Shown: positions 1 through 10,607 of the stretch, one piece after another
How the letters are laid out: each line of letters opens with the position of its first letter
Numbering within the stretch: the stretch's first letter is position 1
NCBI GenBank assembly: GCA_015179045.1
Contig: WHUZ01000059.1
Location: 124,001-188,000, forward strand
Source of the DNA: Kalaharituber pfeilii
Taxonomy: Eukaryota; Ascomycota; Pezizomycetes; Pezizales; Pezizaceae
DNA: 64,000 nt
Direction: 5' to 3'
Notes under the pieces: model-generated
Seen by the model: only the letters and a program-made list of their open reading frames with translations
Database searches by the model: none
What the model was told of the DNA's origin: nothing
Program-made: the position numbers and the translations under genes

Positions 1-650
1 ACCGCACAATACAACTCGAAGTATCCCTTTGAGGCGAACTGCCCAGTGAGCTCCCAGCAGAGGGCCCACGGCTGGTGAACAAAGGTCGGCCATACCCCTG
101 ACCCGCTCATACCGCCTCCCCGGTCATCCCTCCATCCACTTCATCAGCTCTAAAAGCGGGTCTGGTTCGTCCGTTCGCGCAAGTGGTCTCCTTATTGCCT
201 CCCGCCCCCTGGCCACCTCCTCCACACCTTCCACCTGTCCAGGGCATGCTCCGCAGTCTCCCCCTCCCTCACGCACCATCGGTGTAAGAGGAGAGCGATA
301 ACATCCACTATCTTCAGAGATGACTGGTGTGATGACGGCCCAACAGCATCCACTGCTTCGCACGGGTACCGGTATCTAGAGGCTAGAGCTGGCGGAACGA
401 AGTCTCAAGGGCGGTCTCAATGGTCAAATGTCAAGGAAAGGGTCATAAAGGAAGAGTAATCAATTGTCTTGTCTGTGCGTGTCCGGTCTGTTTGATCTAT
501 CCATATCTGCGTATCCACGTCTGTCCTGCTTGCTCGCTTGCTTCCACAGTCCTATCTACATACAATTTATAGACCATCTTCACCTTCCAACTGAGCCTAT
601 ACATCCACATCTCGCCTCTTCAATGTAACTTTCTTCCTCATCCTACGCAT
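1..650. other. No gene recognised
   Basis: Open frames here are short and overlap on both strands without a recognisable domain, start context or splice sites. The stretch ends at the first of many short retroposon insertions. Confidence 0.5.
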
Positions 651-662
651 GTGGCCCTACCG

Positions 663-716
663 TTTTTTGTTTTTTTTTGTCACATAACCCCACTTGCAGC
701 TGTTCGCCACAGGGCC
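663..716 (-). mobile_element. Short retroposon, tail family B (hairpin plus poly(A))
   Basis: On the minus strand this is a 54-bp unit ending in GGGGTTATGTGAC followed by an A-rich tail. It is bounded by a perfect 11-bp target-site duplication, TGGCCCTACCG, at 652-662 and 717-727. It contains no coding sequence. The same 3' sequence ends a longer LINE copy at 36671-37045, so it is best read as an extremely 5'-truncated LINE insertion or a SINE-like unit mobilised by that LINE. Confidence 0.85.
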
Positions 717-808
717 TGGCCCTACCGATGAGTATCGCTCCGGCCCGCGTTTGGCCTTATTCTTTCCATTGGTACCGTAATTACCACCACACCGGGAAGT
801 TGAGAACT

Positions 809-870
809 TTTTTTTTTTTTTTTTAATTTCACGTAACCCCGCTGGTAGCTGTTCGCAATGGCAGGGCATA
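809..870 (-). mobile_element. Short retroposon, tail family B
   Basis: A 62-bp unit with poly(A) at its 3' end (seen as T16 at the left). It reads CCCTGCCATTGCGAACAGC, then GGGGTTACGTGAAATT and poly(A). A perfect 11-bp duplication AGTTGAGAACT flanks it at 798-808 and 871-881. Confidence 0.88.
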
Positions 871-1186
871 AGTTGAGAACTGGCGGAATACACACACAAG
901 ACTTGTATTCACATGATGAATTGCGAGTGCGGAGCGTGGGTGCGAAATGCATTATTGCGAGAGTACCGAGAAGATTGCTTGATTCATTATTACAGAACGA
1001 ACATGCTATTTTGTATCTACATATTAACAAAGGGAGCAAAGAAAGCAACAACTTGAACCGCAAAGTGAAGAAAAGCCTGTCAAAGAATTCAAATAATGAA
1101 AGAACTCGAAATAATCGAAGAAGATTAGTTAAAGAAGGCAGAGAAAGATCCACCCTATATGCCAGAGTGACTGCCCGGTATCACAA
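871..1186. other. No gene recognised
   Basis: Between two short retroposons. Long overlapping open frames exist on both strands (for example 858-1778 plus and 722-1153 minus), but they run straight through the insertions and show no domain, so they are not supported as genes. Confidence 0.4.
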
Positions 1187-1199
1187 AGCTTGCCCTATT

Positions 1200-1252
1200 T
1201 TTTTTTTTTTTTACTATCTTTATTCGCATGCCGCCCTGAGGGTTATGGCGAG
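1200..1252 (-). mobile_element. Short retroposon, tail family A (hairpin plus poly(A))
   Basis: Minus-strand unit of 53 bp: CTCGCCATAACCC, a short loop, GGGCGGCATGCGAATAAAGA and poly(A). A perfect 13-bp target-site duplication AGCTTGCCCTATT lies at 1187-1199 and 1253-1265. Its 5' end is at the base of the hairpin, as in several other family A copies. Confidence 0.9.
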
Positions 1253-1265
1253 AGCTTGCCCTATT

Positions 1266-1632
1266 GCAATGGGGCTGGCACTGAGCCCCTCCACGGTTAT
1301 CACGGTATACAAAGGAGGAGGGGGCACGAGGCGCAGCAAGATTCAAGTGTCCCACGTATCCCAGAAGAAAAGGAGGCCAGAAGCACCGCTCGCCTCCAAA
1401 GAGCTTTCCACTACATGCTACTTTCCCAGCACTTCCCCTTTGGGTAGTCTGCCATGCTACTGCCCATGCTACTGCCACAAAAGGCACCCCTTCCTGTATG
1501 CTATTTACATGGCCTTCTTCATCACAGAAAACAAGAAAAAGGAAAAAAGTAAAAGCATTTTCATATTGTACAATCTCAGCCCAACCATTCGACAAGTCCG
1601 TCATTCCATTTCTGAACCCAAGCTCGACTCAT
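1266..1632. other. No gene recognised
   Basis: About 370 bp between a family A short retroposon and the dead C2H2-like gene copy. No domain, repeat or splice-linked frame could be supported. Confidence 0.4.
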
Positions 1633-2064
1633 TTAGCCTGGCCGGTCCCCTGACAAGTTTCTCGGAAAAGAAGCGGGCTCAACTTTCAGGCCATTGCGCA
1701 ATTCTTTTGCATGGTTCATTTTCAGGTGATTGCGAAAATTATCAGATCGTTCAGCGTTCCTGTTACAACAGGATTTAAAGCGACATTTGAACCAGCTCTC
1801 CTTTCGTGGTGATTGGCGTCGTCTTTCCTTATGTTGTCCTACCGGAGCTGGAGGTGCGCCCAGACTTGAGGCATAGACTTTTTTTTTTTTTTTTTTCTTT
1901 GAGGCATCGACTCTGTTGGTAGAGTTCAAGATATTCTCTGAAGAACTGGAATGATATGGGAAGTTGATCAGGTTGTGGCAGCTGGTTCACAACTTCCGAC
2001 ATCAATAGCCTGGGATATTCGGGCGTCTCAATGCTCGTGCCATATTGATCACTTTCCAGGAGAC
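1633..2064 (-). pseudogene. Degenerate C2H2-like gene copy (family member 1)
   Basis: The minus strand encodes WFKCRFKSCCNRNAERSDNF and FRNHLKMNH, the same finger (C-x4-C-x13-H-x4-H) found in the genes at 52961-54132 and 57503-58702. Upstream, around 1990-2060, the stretch containing GTSI and QLPQPDQL matches the copy at 34655-35707. The copy is broken: its 5' half is missing and replaced by a LINE fragment at about 2065, a poly(A) insertion interrupts it at 1880-1898, and the conserved C-terminal DASLWRV motif is lost after the finger. What is seen is the homology and the breaks; that it is non-functional is inferred. Confidence 0.75.
1880..1898 (-). mobile_element. Poly(A)-only insertion with target-site duplication
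   Basis: A run of about 19 T (A on the minus strand) lies between near-identical 14-bp copies TTGAGGCATAGACT (1866-1879) and TTGAGGCATCGACT (1899-1912). This is the outcome expected when target-primed reverse transcription stops inside the poly(A) tail. It interrupts C2H2-like copy 1. Confidence 0.7.
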
Positions 2065-2530
2065 GCACCATCTGCATTCCGCTCCGTCCGCCTTGCCTAT
2101 TCTGTGCCTCCAGGCTCGTAGGCCTTTGACGCCCAGCAGGCCGGCGAGTGTCCCTGTCCTGTGTCCCAGTGCTTGCAGGGGCCTGTAGCTCAGTCATAGC
2201 CTGTTCCTTTCCTCCGCTCTTTGTGCTTTGGCGTGCTGGCGTATGCCGGCTTCCGGGACCATCTCGTCCTGGTACTGTAGGAATGGGCCAGTTTTGGCAG
2301 CCATATCCGCCTCCTCGTTGCCTTGAGGCGTTACTAATTGTCGGTGGGCAAAAACTACCACGGCATCAGGTACTAATGACTCTTCCTGTGCTGGACCTGC
2401 AGTAGGGGCACTCTGCTTATATGCGTCTTCAGCGGCCATCACCAGCTCGTCGCGGGTGCGTTCTGACTCTCGCAGTTTTGGCCACCTCCTGACGAAGGAT
2501 ATTGGCGCGTGCCTGATATCTTTGTAATCG
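2065..2530 (-). mobile_element. LINE ORF2 fragment: RNase H end and C-terminal zinc motif
   Basis: The minus strand reads QGNEEADMAAKTG (RNase H signature GNE-ADxAAK), then after one stop codon LSYRPLQALGHRTGTLAGLL and ending near AECRWC. This matches the ORF2 C-terminus of the better preserved copies at 13824-14450 and 25622-26910 (family A). It lacks the 3' UTR and poly(A), joining directly to C2H2-like copy 1 at about 2065, so the junction is probably a later deletion or recombination. Non-functional relic. Confidence 0.75.
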
Positions 2531-2726
2531 ATCCACTATCGTCCAAGAGAATACAACATCATAGAGTGCTTGTCATGATGAAGGTTCGTTGTTTGCGTGG
2601 GTATGTGGTATCTTATCATATCAGGAGTGGCCTTGAATGATTGCCGTAGCAAAGGTAACGCATAGTCGAACCCGCACGAGTACTGTGGAACCCAGTGAGT
2701 GTACTGTTTCGCAAATCAAATCAACT

Positions 2727-2920
2727 CCATAATTTCCTCCCGCTCCAGGGCAATAGTGCCGTTCGCACTGACGCCCCCTCGTTCTTCTCCCCCGTCAATT
2801 GCCGCGAGTTCCTCCTTCCGCTTTTCAATCCTTTTCGCAAAGACTTGGGTATCTTGCAGTGGCTTTGCCCTTTCTTGATTCCACCAACATAAACTAGCCT
2901 CAAGACTGCAGCTGCCTCCC
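2727..2920 (-). pseudogene. Unrecognised coding fragment
   Basis: One minus-strand frame stays open for about 60 codons with a charged, helix-like composition (for example FAKRIEKRKEELAAIDGGEE) but has no start codon and is cut at its 5' side by a family A tail at 2927. A second frame over the same bases is also open. I do not recognise the protein; it may be a gene or transposon relic. Confidence 0.3.
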
Positions 2921-2926
2921 GTTCAA

Positions 2927-2976
2927 TTTTTTTTTTTTATCATTGCTCGAATGCCGCCCTGTAAGCTATGGCGACA
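2927..2976 (-). mobile_element. LINE tail, family A
   Basis: T-run followed by the complement of the family A hairpin (TCGCCATAGCTTAC, GGGCGGCATTCGAGCAATGA, poly(A) on the minus strand). No target-site duplication was found close by, so the left end of the insertion is uncertain and it may be longer than marked. Confidence 0.6.
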
Positions 2977-3785
2977 TAGGAAATAAATTATTAAAAAAAA
3001 CATTGCCCCGCTACAAAAACTGACATAAATAGCACTAAAAGGAAATTCCGGGTGTCAAAGTGGCTGACGGCAAATGCCAGACGGGCAGCTGCAGCGAGGG
3101 CATAATATCTGTGAAAGATTATGGTCGTCTTCATATTCAAACGTATCAACAAGAACGCAGGTACTCAAGCATCTCTAAATACACAAATGCGAACATAGCA
3201 GAGTACATAGCACGAGGCTGTGAACTTTGCTGTGCTTTGTCTTCATGTGCAAAGCCTGGAAGGGTACAGCGTTCTAAACAAAGAAACAATGCGCTTGATA
3301 AAGATATAAGACTTCGGACAAAGAAACAGTCTTTGTCCAAAAGTGGCTTTGCAGAGCCTAGCGCCATGCTGCAAGTCCCCACTCGCATGCAGCAACAACC
3401 AACCTCACTTCGACAGGCCTAACTTGTTGAATTAGGCTGTGGTATGAGTTTCTCAACCACCCATGTTCGGGTTGTCATTCACGCGCTGCCTGATGATAGT
3501 GAGATTGATGTATATTATACGACTTTGCTTTGTCTTCATGGAGCGAGTGATTTTAGTTGAACTGCCCTGGAGTTGCTGGTGGCGTTGTGATTGAGGTGCC
3601 GCTTAAACGGGCCTGTGCTTGTTCGAGCCAACGGCCGACAAACCGTCTGTATAAGTCTCCGCGTTTGTCTTTGCCTCGGGGTAGTGGCGTAGTCATAACC
3701 ATCCTGAGGAGAAGCAAGGATTGCTGATTAATGCACATATGTCTGGTTGCAGCGAAAACGTGTAAAGAAGGACTAGAGGCTCAAG
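2977..3785. other. No gene recognised
   Basis: Open frames (for example 3060-3422 plus) lack recognisable domains and overlap antisense frames of similar length. Nothing else stands out. Confidence 0.4.
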
Positions 3786-3847
3786 GGACAGGAACACAGA
3801 GACACAGAAACGCAGACACAGAAACACGGACACAGAAACATGGACAG
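3786..3847. repeat. Minisatellite, about 14-bp unit
   Basis: Four to five imperfect copies of a unit like ACACAGAAACRCGG in tandem. Non-coding in appearance. Confidence 0.7.
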
Positions 3848-4077
3848 GGTTCACGGATTTGGTATAGCTCGCGGATGTTGTTCTACTTCAGAGGGGAGCG
3901 CTCTCAAACGTCCCCTCAGGAAGCTAAGGCGCTGACTAAAGACATGTAACGTCATAACACAAACAAGTGACTATCCTTTTGTTCCCTCCCGTTCGCTCCA
4001 TGCCCTTTGATCTATTTTGCCCCGTTTGATCTATCTGGTCTATCCGTCCCGTAACACGCGCATATTGGTGTCGGAAC

Positions 4078-4537
4078 TTGGTGCTGCAGAGCTTGCTTCA
4101 TGGGAGAAGTGCTCGGAATTCACACGGAGGCGGGCACGCTTGCGGGTGTCTGGATGGTCTGCCCCAGTACCTTCTCTTGTCCAGCCAATGCTCGCTCATG
4201 AACTCCAGTGTCCCGTTATATTGGTGCGGGGAGGAGGAGACCGCCACGCACTTGTGGAACTGGAACAGATGCCATGTGTGGAGAGGCTCGCTCAGCCTCT
4301 GTTCTTGCTTCGGTTGTTTTTTCATAGACAGTTTGCCCCACGGCTGAGAGAAATGGCTAGGAGTCTGAACGCAGTGAAACGCCCACCGGAGGGGAACGTT
4401 AGGTAGGGGGGCGGGGGGGACGGTGCTCGGTTTTGCATCTAGTTACCTCTTTTCGTATTCCCTATGTACCTAAAATCGCCATAGCCCCTAGGGCGGCACG
4501 CGATCACTGCGATAAAAAAAAAAAAAAAAAAAAAAAA
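4078..4537 (+). mobile_element. 5'-truncated, decayed LINE copy, family A
   Basis: The plus strand contains YWCGEEETATHLWNWNRC, the C-terminal zinc motif (CxxxH..C type) that ends LINE ORF2 proteins, followed by a 3' UTR and the family A tail ATCGCCATAGCCCCTAGGGC, GGCACGCGAT and A25. The hairpin stem has ATCGC pairing with GCGAT, a compensatory change from CTCGC/GCGAG in other copies. The frame is broken. No clear target-site duplication was found, so the left end is approximate. Confidence 0.65.
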
Positions 4538-5195
4538 GCTCTTGTATTTTGAATGGCACTCCCATATTGTTGACGGTAGTAAGGGTATCTGGGTGGCCTT
4601 CACAAACACCCAACGCTGCCATCGGACGTAGGAAATGGGTAACCCTTCTCGTGTTGTTCTGAGAACAGCTTTTGCTCGGTTCAAGCGCCAGATTCGCTTG
4701 CGCATATCTCCTATCCTTTGCTCAAATGCCTTATCTTTGCATGGCATTCGTCTCCTGCAAGCTTTGATTCAGGCTTGCATTGCCTCGTCCGAATCGTTAG
4801 CCGGGTTGTCGTACTTAGTACGTTGGGGGTGCGAATGTGTTTGGATCTAAATAGGGCCTGTTGGGTGGAGCCGAGCTATCTGGCTGACCAAGAGGGGTGG
4901 CAGCCCCGACTGTCGAGAGCACACCCATTATTCTGATAGGCGCACTCTGCATTATTTCGAAAAATGCATCAATCCGGTTGCTTGTGTCGAGGATGGCTTG
5001 GCTTGCAGGCTGTGTACGTCAACAAGAGCTCCTCAGGAACCCACTTCATGAGCAGATTGCAAATTTGCTCGAAAATGGGTACCGTGGAACTAACAAGGGA
5101 CAGAATAGAGTACAATCGGAAATCATAAGGGACAATTGAATAAAACACTTGGAGCCAAATAATAGCAGACAAATAAAGGAACCACTAAACATAAA
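4538..5195. other. No gene recognised
   Basis: A minus-strand frame (about 4550-4747) rich in basic residues, containing QRIGDMRKRIWRLNRAKA, may be a fragment of an older gene, but it is short and has no identifiable domain. Confidence 0.3.
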
Positions 5196-5206
5196 AGGGG
5201 TTAACG

Positions 5207-5265
5207 TTTTTTTGTTTTTTTTATATATCATTACTCGCGTGCCGCCTGATAGACTATGGGGAGGT
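5207..5265 (-). mobile_element. Short retroposon, tail family A
   Basis: A 59-bp unit: CTCCCCATAGTCTATCAGGC, GGCACGCGAGTAATGATATA and an A-rich tail (minus strand). A perfect 11-bp duplication AGGGGTTAACG lies at 5196-5206 and 5266-5276. It begins at the hairpin base. Confidence 0.9.
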
Positions 5266-5276
5266 AGGGGTTAACG

Positions 5277-5614
5277 ATCAGCAGTAGCCGAGGTATGACA
5301 GAATGTAATAAAACAGATAAGAAAACTTAGAAAAACAGAAAACACAGAATCATTCTTCGGTTTCATCATCTTCGTCAATATCCTCTCACGGGGTATCGTC
5401 ACTAACCAGCTCAAAGTCTCCTTCCAGTTCAATCTTCCGGAAGTAACTGTTTCTCCATATGCGGCTTGTTCCCCTCTTTTGGTCTTTTGGAAACCTTCCG
5501 TCTAAGCCACCCTCCGTCATCCTCTCACCTTCCTGGCATATTCCCATACAGACGCATCATCGCTGCCCAAAATCAAGTTCCTCTCCTCCAACACATCGGG
5601 GTCGGTCCATCTTC
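5277..5614. other. No gene recognised
   Basis: Between two short family A retroposons; no coding or structural signal was seen. Confidence 0.4.
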
Positions 5615-5628
5615 TTGCTCCAAACTTG

Positions 5629-5687
5629 CCTCGCCATAGCCTTCTAGGCGGCATGCGAGTAATGATATAAAAAAAAAAAAAAAAAAA
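5629..5687 (+). mobile_element. Short retroposon, tail family A
   Basis: A 59-bp unit: CCTCGCCATAGCCTTCTAGG, CGGCATGCGAGTAATGATAT and poly(A). A perfect 14-bp duplication TTGCTCCAAACTTG lies at 5615-5628 and 5688-5701. The stem GCC/GGC has a different loop from other copies. Confidence 0.92.
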
Positions 5688-5804
5688 TTGCTCCAAACTT
5701 GTGTAGCTAAGAGGCACTAACGCCACGCGGTGCCACGGACCCTTGCAACCGCCTTTCACAGGCAATACGGCCTTCATATAGTACGGGAAGGGGATCTGCC
5801 TGTA

Positions 5805-5855
5805 ATTTAGGGCGGCGTGCGAGTAATGATATAAAAAAATAAAAAGAAAAGCATT
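5805..5855 (+). mobile_element. Short retroposon, tail family A, cut inside the hairpin
   Basis: A 51-bp unit starting at ATTTAGGGCGGCGTGCGAGT, then AATGATAT and an A-rich tail, so only the 3' arm of the hairpin is kept. The putative duplication GCCTGTA (5798-5804 and 5856-5862) is short. Confidence 0.7.
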
Positions 5856-5885
5856 GCCTGTACTTGCCATCAGGGTGGGTACCCT

Positions 5886-6155
5886 TTAGGCAAAACATCT
5901 GTTTGTCCTCGACGGTCCAGGATTTGCACCGTGTTTGGGCTTCCAGTTCTGTCCATATCGACAATTTTCTGAGCTGTGCGAAAAATCCAGCCCTTCCACT
6001 ACGCATTGGTCATTAGGTTTTAATAAGTCCGTAATCGAGATAGAGATAATGCGCTGATCGTTTTTTGACCCCTGTATAATTTGCAGGATGCGGTTCCAGG
6101 TAGTTGCTTTTAGTGGATAGCGTGCTTGCTTTTTATTCCTAGTGGCCACAACCAC
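5886..6155 (-). pseudogene. Unrecognised coding fragment
   Basis: An open minus-strand frame of about 89 codons with ordinary protein composition (for example TTWNRILQIIQGSKNDQRII). No family was recognised and no splice partners were found. It lies next to retrotransposon debris and may be part of a decayed element. Confidence 0.25.
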
Positions 6156-7158
6156 TGTCGAGCTGGATAAATCGCCAGGCTTTATTCTCTTTAGTACAGG
6201 TGCAGAGACTGGCTGACCACCTGCTTCGCATTTCGTTTTTGCATGAGCGTTGGATGCTGGGCCTTAATCGATAGACTCTAACTCAGAGGTCTCCTCAACG
6301 GCTTCGAATCCAAAAGGAACCTGAATTGGCTACCTGTATCGCTTTCCTGTTTTACCTGTATAATTGTCAAACTAGAGTTATAATCTTGACCCAACTGCTA
6401 TGAGCGACAATGAAGCCTCCGAGTAAAAAACTGTTGGCCTACACCTGTTGGAGTCTGTTGGAGAGCTCTCTCCGGGAACCTGTTTTAACTTTCAGCCGGC
6501 CACTGATGATACCAGCATAGGTTATCAAGAGATTGATTACTCGAGAAGTATTCTAGATCCCGGATGGTCGTTCGTGCATCGCCCCTCCTTGTCCTTCGGT
6601 CAGCGATCCTCTCTTTGACCGCTTCGTTGACCGTGGGTGGACATTGACAGTCTTTTAGGGGCTGGAAAGTAATCCCCTGGGAGCACCACCGTCATGTAGT
6701 AGGGGAAGGAAATTTGACGTGAATTCCTTTATCAGGCCCCGTGCTGCAACAACGAGGGGTAATAAGGGATGTACTTCTAAGCTCAAAACATAGATTAGAG
6801 TTAGGGCACTCGTGCTGCTGATTTCCGGAATTCTGCCTCCAATTCCACGCGACAGAATGTAGGTCAATCATCATAGTGGTATCCCTCTGACGGCTCCTCT
6901 CCTCTTACCCTGGGCTCTTCTCGCCGGTCTCGCTCCCTTCGGACCGGTCTTCCTACTCTTACCTCCCCACCTGCCTTCTCCCCGTCGATTCCCCGCTCGG
7001 GATCTAAGCGACCCACGAGTTGAACGAGACTGGTACGAGTACCTTTACCATCCGTAATTTGGCTTGTCATTAACTCGACGACGGTGGTGGAGGTGCATAC
7101 AGATCCCCCGCGTACCATGTCCTTGGCTTCGAATCTTATATCTCCTCTTTCCCAACTA
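6156..7158. other. No gene recognised
   Basis: A minus-strand frame at 6864-7181 ends in a charged, repetitive Arg/Glu-rich stretch, but it has no recognisable domain. The rest lacks convincing coding sequence. Confidence 0.3.
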
Positions 7159-8418
7159 CTAATCTGTACAGTGCCCCTCAACCATCTTTATGCGCCTTGG
7201 AGAGGTACCTAGGCTTGCACCTTTCTTTATCGGCTGTGGCCAGTCGCGAATGGTAGAGAGTTTGGCCGAGTGCATCTTAATCTCGAGGCCATCAATAAAA
7301 TGACCAAGGAATATGGAATTGATTCGGGGATTCATGAACCTCGTCGCTTTGTATTGCCGTAGTTCGATTCTGAGCTGGGGAAGAGCGTTGTCTGGCATCT
7401 TACTGAGATGGAATGTAATGCTCCGGTTCATACTGTGAAATCAAGTGCGATGGCTGGTTTGAACGGCGGGAGCTCGCTTTAAGTTTTCCGCTTTGAGAGG
7501 GCACGGATGGAAACCATCCCATACCTGCCGAGTAGTTCCCACCCACAGTGCTCCTTGCAAGAGTCTGAATTAGGCGCATTGTCGGAGTTTGTTTTTGGTA
7601 CTCTGATCTGTTTCTGGGTCTATGATTGTCTTTTTTTTTGGTCACGTAACCCCGCATATAGGCTACCATCCTATGGCAGGGATCTATGATTGCCTGCCGG
7701 TGAGGTAGAGTCCAGATCCTTTCGAAATAGGCACTCTATCCAAAGTTCAAACCAGGCAACCAACCCATCCCTTCTTCAACCATCCGCTTTTCCACCATGA
7801 GATCACAAAATTGAACCTTTCTCGCATCACTCGGCTCCGATGCATCGCATTGCGGTTAGCGAATCTCCGAACAATTCCTCCCACGCATCTTGTCCAGCAT
7901 ACCGCACAAAGACCTTTTCCGCGCCGAACTCCCGTGCCGATTTTTCGAGCAGCTGGCATGAAGTGCATAGGTCAAAGTTCATCTTCCCGCACCGGCCATA
8001 AGGCATCCTTTTGTGAACGAGTTGGCGTTCTTAAGCATAAAATCGCCCAATTCGAATTGATTCTGCAACATCTGTTTGACCCTTCCAGCTAATTGCCTCT
8101 GACCGCAAGATTTGACTTTCAGCCGTAGCCAGCAGACATTCCTCTTGGGTATTAGGAACCAGGGGTTTCGGTAGGTTCCAAAGCACCTCTCCAGAGCTCC
8201 ACAATTTAGCTTGTCTTTGACAATGCGTACCCCCTGTAGTGATACCACCACAATTCGTCGAAGGCAGAAGCGAAAATTTCAAGGTGCAGTATGGTGGTCC
8301 AATCACCTTCTTTCAGGTTAAGTGTCCAGTTTGGCGCCGTCGTCTGAAGTGGCATGTACCGTGTAGGTCCCATTTCGTCTCCCCAGCACAGGTCCCCTGA
8401 CTTGCTAGAGCCCCGCAA
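7159..8418 (-). mobile_element. Ty3/gypsy reverse transcriptase relic
   Basis: Two minus-strand pieces look like a gypsy pol gene. GTYRNPWFLIPKR at about 8140-8185 resembles the YRNPWFLVKKK segment near the start of the reverse transcriptase domain. FLGHFIDGLEIKMHSAKLST then IRDWPQP at about 7229-7311 resembles the connection after the palm (LGfxIs.xGIkmdpxKvxxIrdWPxP). Frames are broken between them, and a short LINE tail is inserted at 7629-7682. No LTRs were identified. Dead element; the family assignment is by motif only. Confidence 0.6.
7629..7682 (-). mobile_element. Short retroposon, tail family B
   Basis: A 54-bp unit: CCCTGCCATAGGATGGTAGC, CTATATGCGGGGTTACGTGA, CC and poly(A) on the minus strand. 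A perfect 10-bp duplication TCTATGATTG lies at 7619-7628 and 7683-7692. Its inner stem ATAGG/CCTAT differs in sequence from the TGGC/GCTA stem of other copies but can still pair. Inserted inside the gypsy relic. Confidence 0.9.
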
Positions 8419-10607
8419 GACAGTCTGGATGGTGTGGTTCAGTTAGCACCCAATCATCTATCTCCTGCATCAATTCGTTCCAGGGCTCCATCCCAATGAT
8501 CAATACAGTCTGAGTTTGAATAAGCTGTCAGATGCAGACTGTCTTATTGCGCTGTAAATAGTAGGCCTTTGGTGGAGGTACGTTTAAGACACTGTAGTGC
8601 CTTCTTTGCTGCTTGAAGTTGTGTGTTCGTTAGAATGCTTGTAAAATGCCCTAGAGCTGATACTGAGAATGCAATACCAGGTCTGGTTAACGTATTAGCC
8701 CGCCGTGCACTGACCAGATTTGGGACGCCTGTGTTGTGTAGTACTAACCATCCTCTTCTATATATACATCATAAATTTCCCAGATCGTAGCTATACAGCA
8801 TTATCCGTCCGGAAAAGGCGCGGCCGATGTCCCTAGGAGGAAGTTGTTCTTAGAGCACTTGGAAGAATATGTGGGCAGCTGAAGAGGGTTCTGCTTGATG
8901 CCGAGGGTCTATGACTTTGTTGTGAAGGTAGTTGTGTTGAGAATAATGCGAATAAAGAAATGCAAACAAGGGTTAGGAAAAAGGGAATGAAATTAAAAAA
9001 AGAAGAGGTTAGCAACAAAGGAACAAAGCAAAAAAGGTGTATATTGGAGGGCGTAAAATAAAATAAAATAATAATAATAATAATAAAAAGTATTGGAGGG
9101 AAGGGAACGAGACTAGGGAACGGGATGGGCATATATAGGTCAGAGATTGTTGATGTACAGTGAATAATTGAACCAAGCGACGAAGTCATTCTCGATGCAC
9201 CTTGCTCTCATAACCAACAAGTTGGGACTGTGGTCTTTGTCACGATTGTATGCACTGTGCTGGCGATGGTATATGAATGGCTATGATTGCAGTGGTGCTA
9301 AGTCATGCTGACGTACAAGGAAACGTGTGATGCCATAGTGGTTCCAAGGCCAAGTAAGCCATAATGTATGTCACGCAAGATTCAAGTGGTTCGCAAACAC
9401 GGCGGCGATAGAGCTGACCCGTTCGAATATTGATGTATGGAATAGGATGTTGAGACGAGAATTGTGGATGGTCTGGCGATAGCAAGCAGCAGAGTCTTAA
9501 ATAAATGTCAGAGGACAAAGGAATCAAAACTGCGCACCTTGACTGACCGAAAAATGGACAGATTGCAGAGCAATTGTTGTGCGGAGAGCGTCGTTTGTCG
9601 TCGGGCAGATCGATGGACGTTTGCGGCCGGGACTGGCCACCGACAGAAATAAACAAACACCGCTTCTGGCTAGTTACTACCGTTTTTGTGCAGGTGCTAC
9701 CGCTCCGGTTTAGCGTCCGTTCCTTAGTACACTGTAAGGGTCAGGTTTGCCAAGGAGAGGCGTCAACAGAAACCATGGACCTGCATCCAGCAAGTCATAG
9801 TGCGCCTTGGTTAAACTATCATAACCCCGAGACAGAGCTCTTCAACATTCAATTGTGTCCGGAGCACCGCCAGCGAATAGCAATTAACGAATCACATTTG
9901 AAACCCTCGGCATCCAATCTGCCGCGAGCATGCGGTGTGATCTGACAGGTTCGTCGTTACGAGGCTACTGAACCGGCGACGAATTGGGCTTAGCGGTTTG
10001 CTAAGCCTCAATTGCAACCACGACATTGCGGCGCAATGATACCCAAACCAGACGCAATGCCTCAAAGCAAAACGGTTGAGACTGCCAACAAAGCCATGAC
10101 GCACAACACAACTGGATGATCAGTCCATTGTTTGCTTACAGTGCCGGCTATCCACGCAGTCAGCCGCTTTTAACGCGCAACCTAAGGCACACAAAACTTC
10201 TTTGTCACACTGATCGCTGGGGGCAGCGGAATTTCGATTGGCCAGTGTTCCTCCTGACGCTTTATGCTCGAGCAAGTTTCATGAGGCGTAGTACATCTTA
10301 AGATTGCGGAGACTCGTAGTAACCGACCCTTGCCGGGTGAGCAAGAGCTTTACCCTATAACTATAGAGGGCTGCGCTTTGCTCTCGTTCTAAAATTTATA
10401 AAATGAGGGACTCGACCCTCAATCGGCGGTTTTTTCGACAAGTGTGCGGGCGAAGGTTCAAATTGCGGCACAGTTACACCAGTTTGATTTTGTTCCTGGG
10501 ATTCTTTCTGAATAGGGGAAAACGTATCTCAGGACACACGGAAGAACCAGCGCTGTGACGACAGACCTGAACCGAAACTATAATCCCGTACAACTTTAGG
10601 ACCTCTT
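8419..10607. other. Intergenic; microsatellite and a small hairpin
   Basis: Contains an A/T-rich microsatellite (AAATA and ATA units, about 9054-9090) and a short palindrome GGCTTAGC-GGTTT-GCTAAGCC at about 9988-10008. Open frames here (for example 8833-9189 minus, 9574-9945 plus) are low-complexity or featureless. Confidence 0.4.

Noticed and set aside
858..1778. 306-codon plus-strand open frame
   Set aside because: It runs through two retroposon insertions and low-complexity A-rich sequence and shows no domain.
8833..9189. 118-codon minus-strand frame rich in Phe, Leu and Ile
   Set aside because: Translation of an A/T microsatellite and polypurine tract; not a membrane protein gene.
10316..10490. 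Possible structured RNA around GGTTCAAATTGCGGC
   Set aside because: No consistent cloverleaf or other recognised RNA fold could be drawn.
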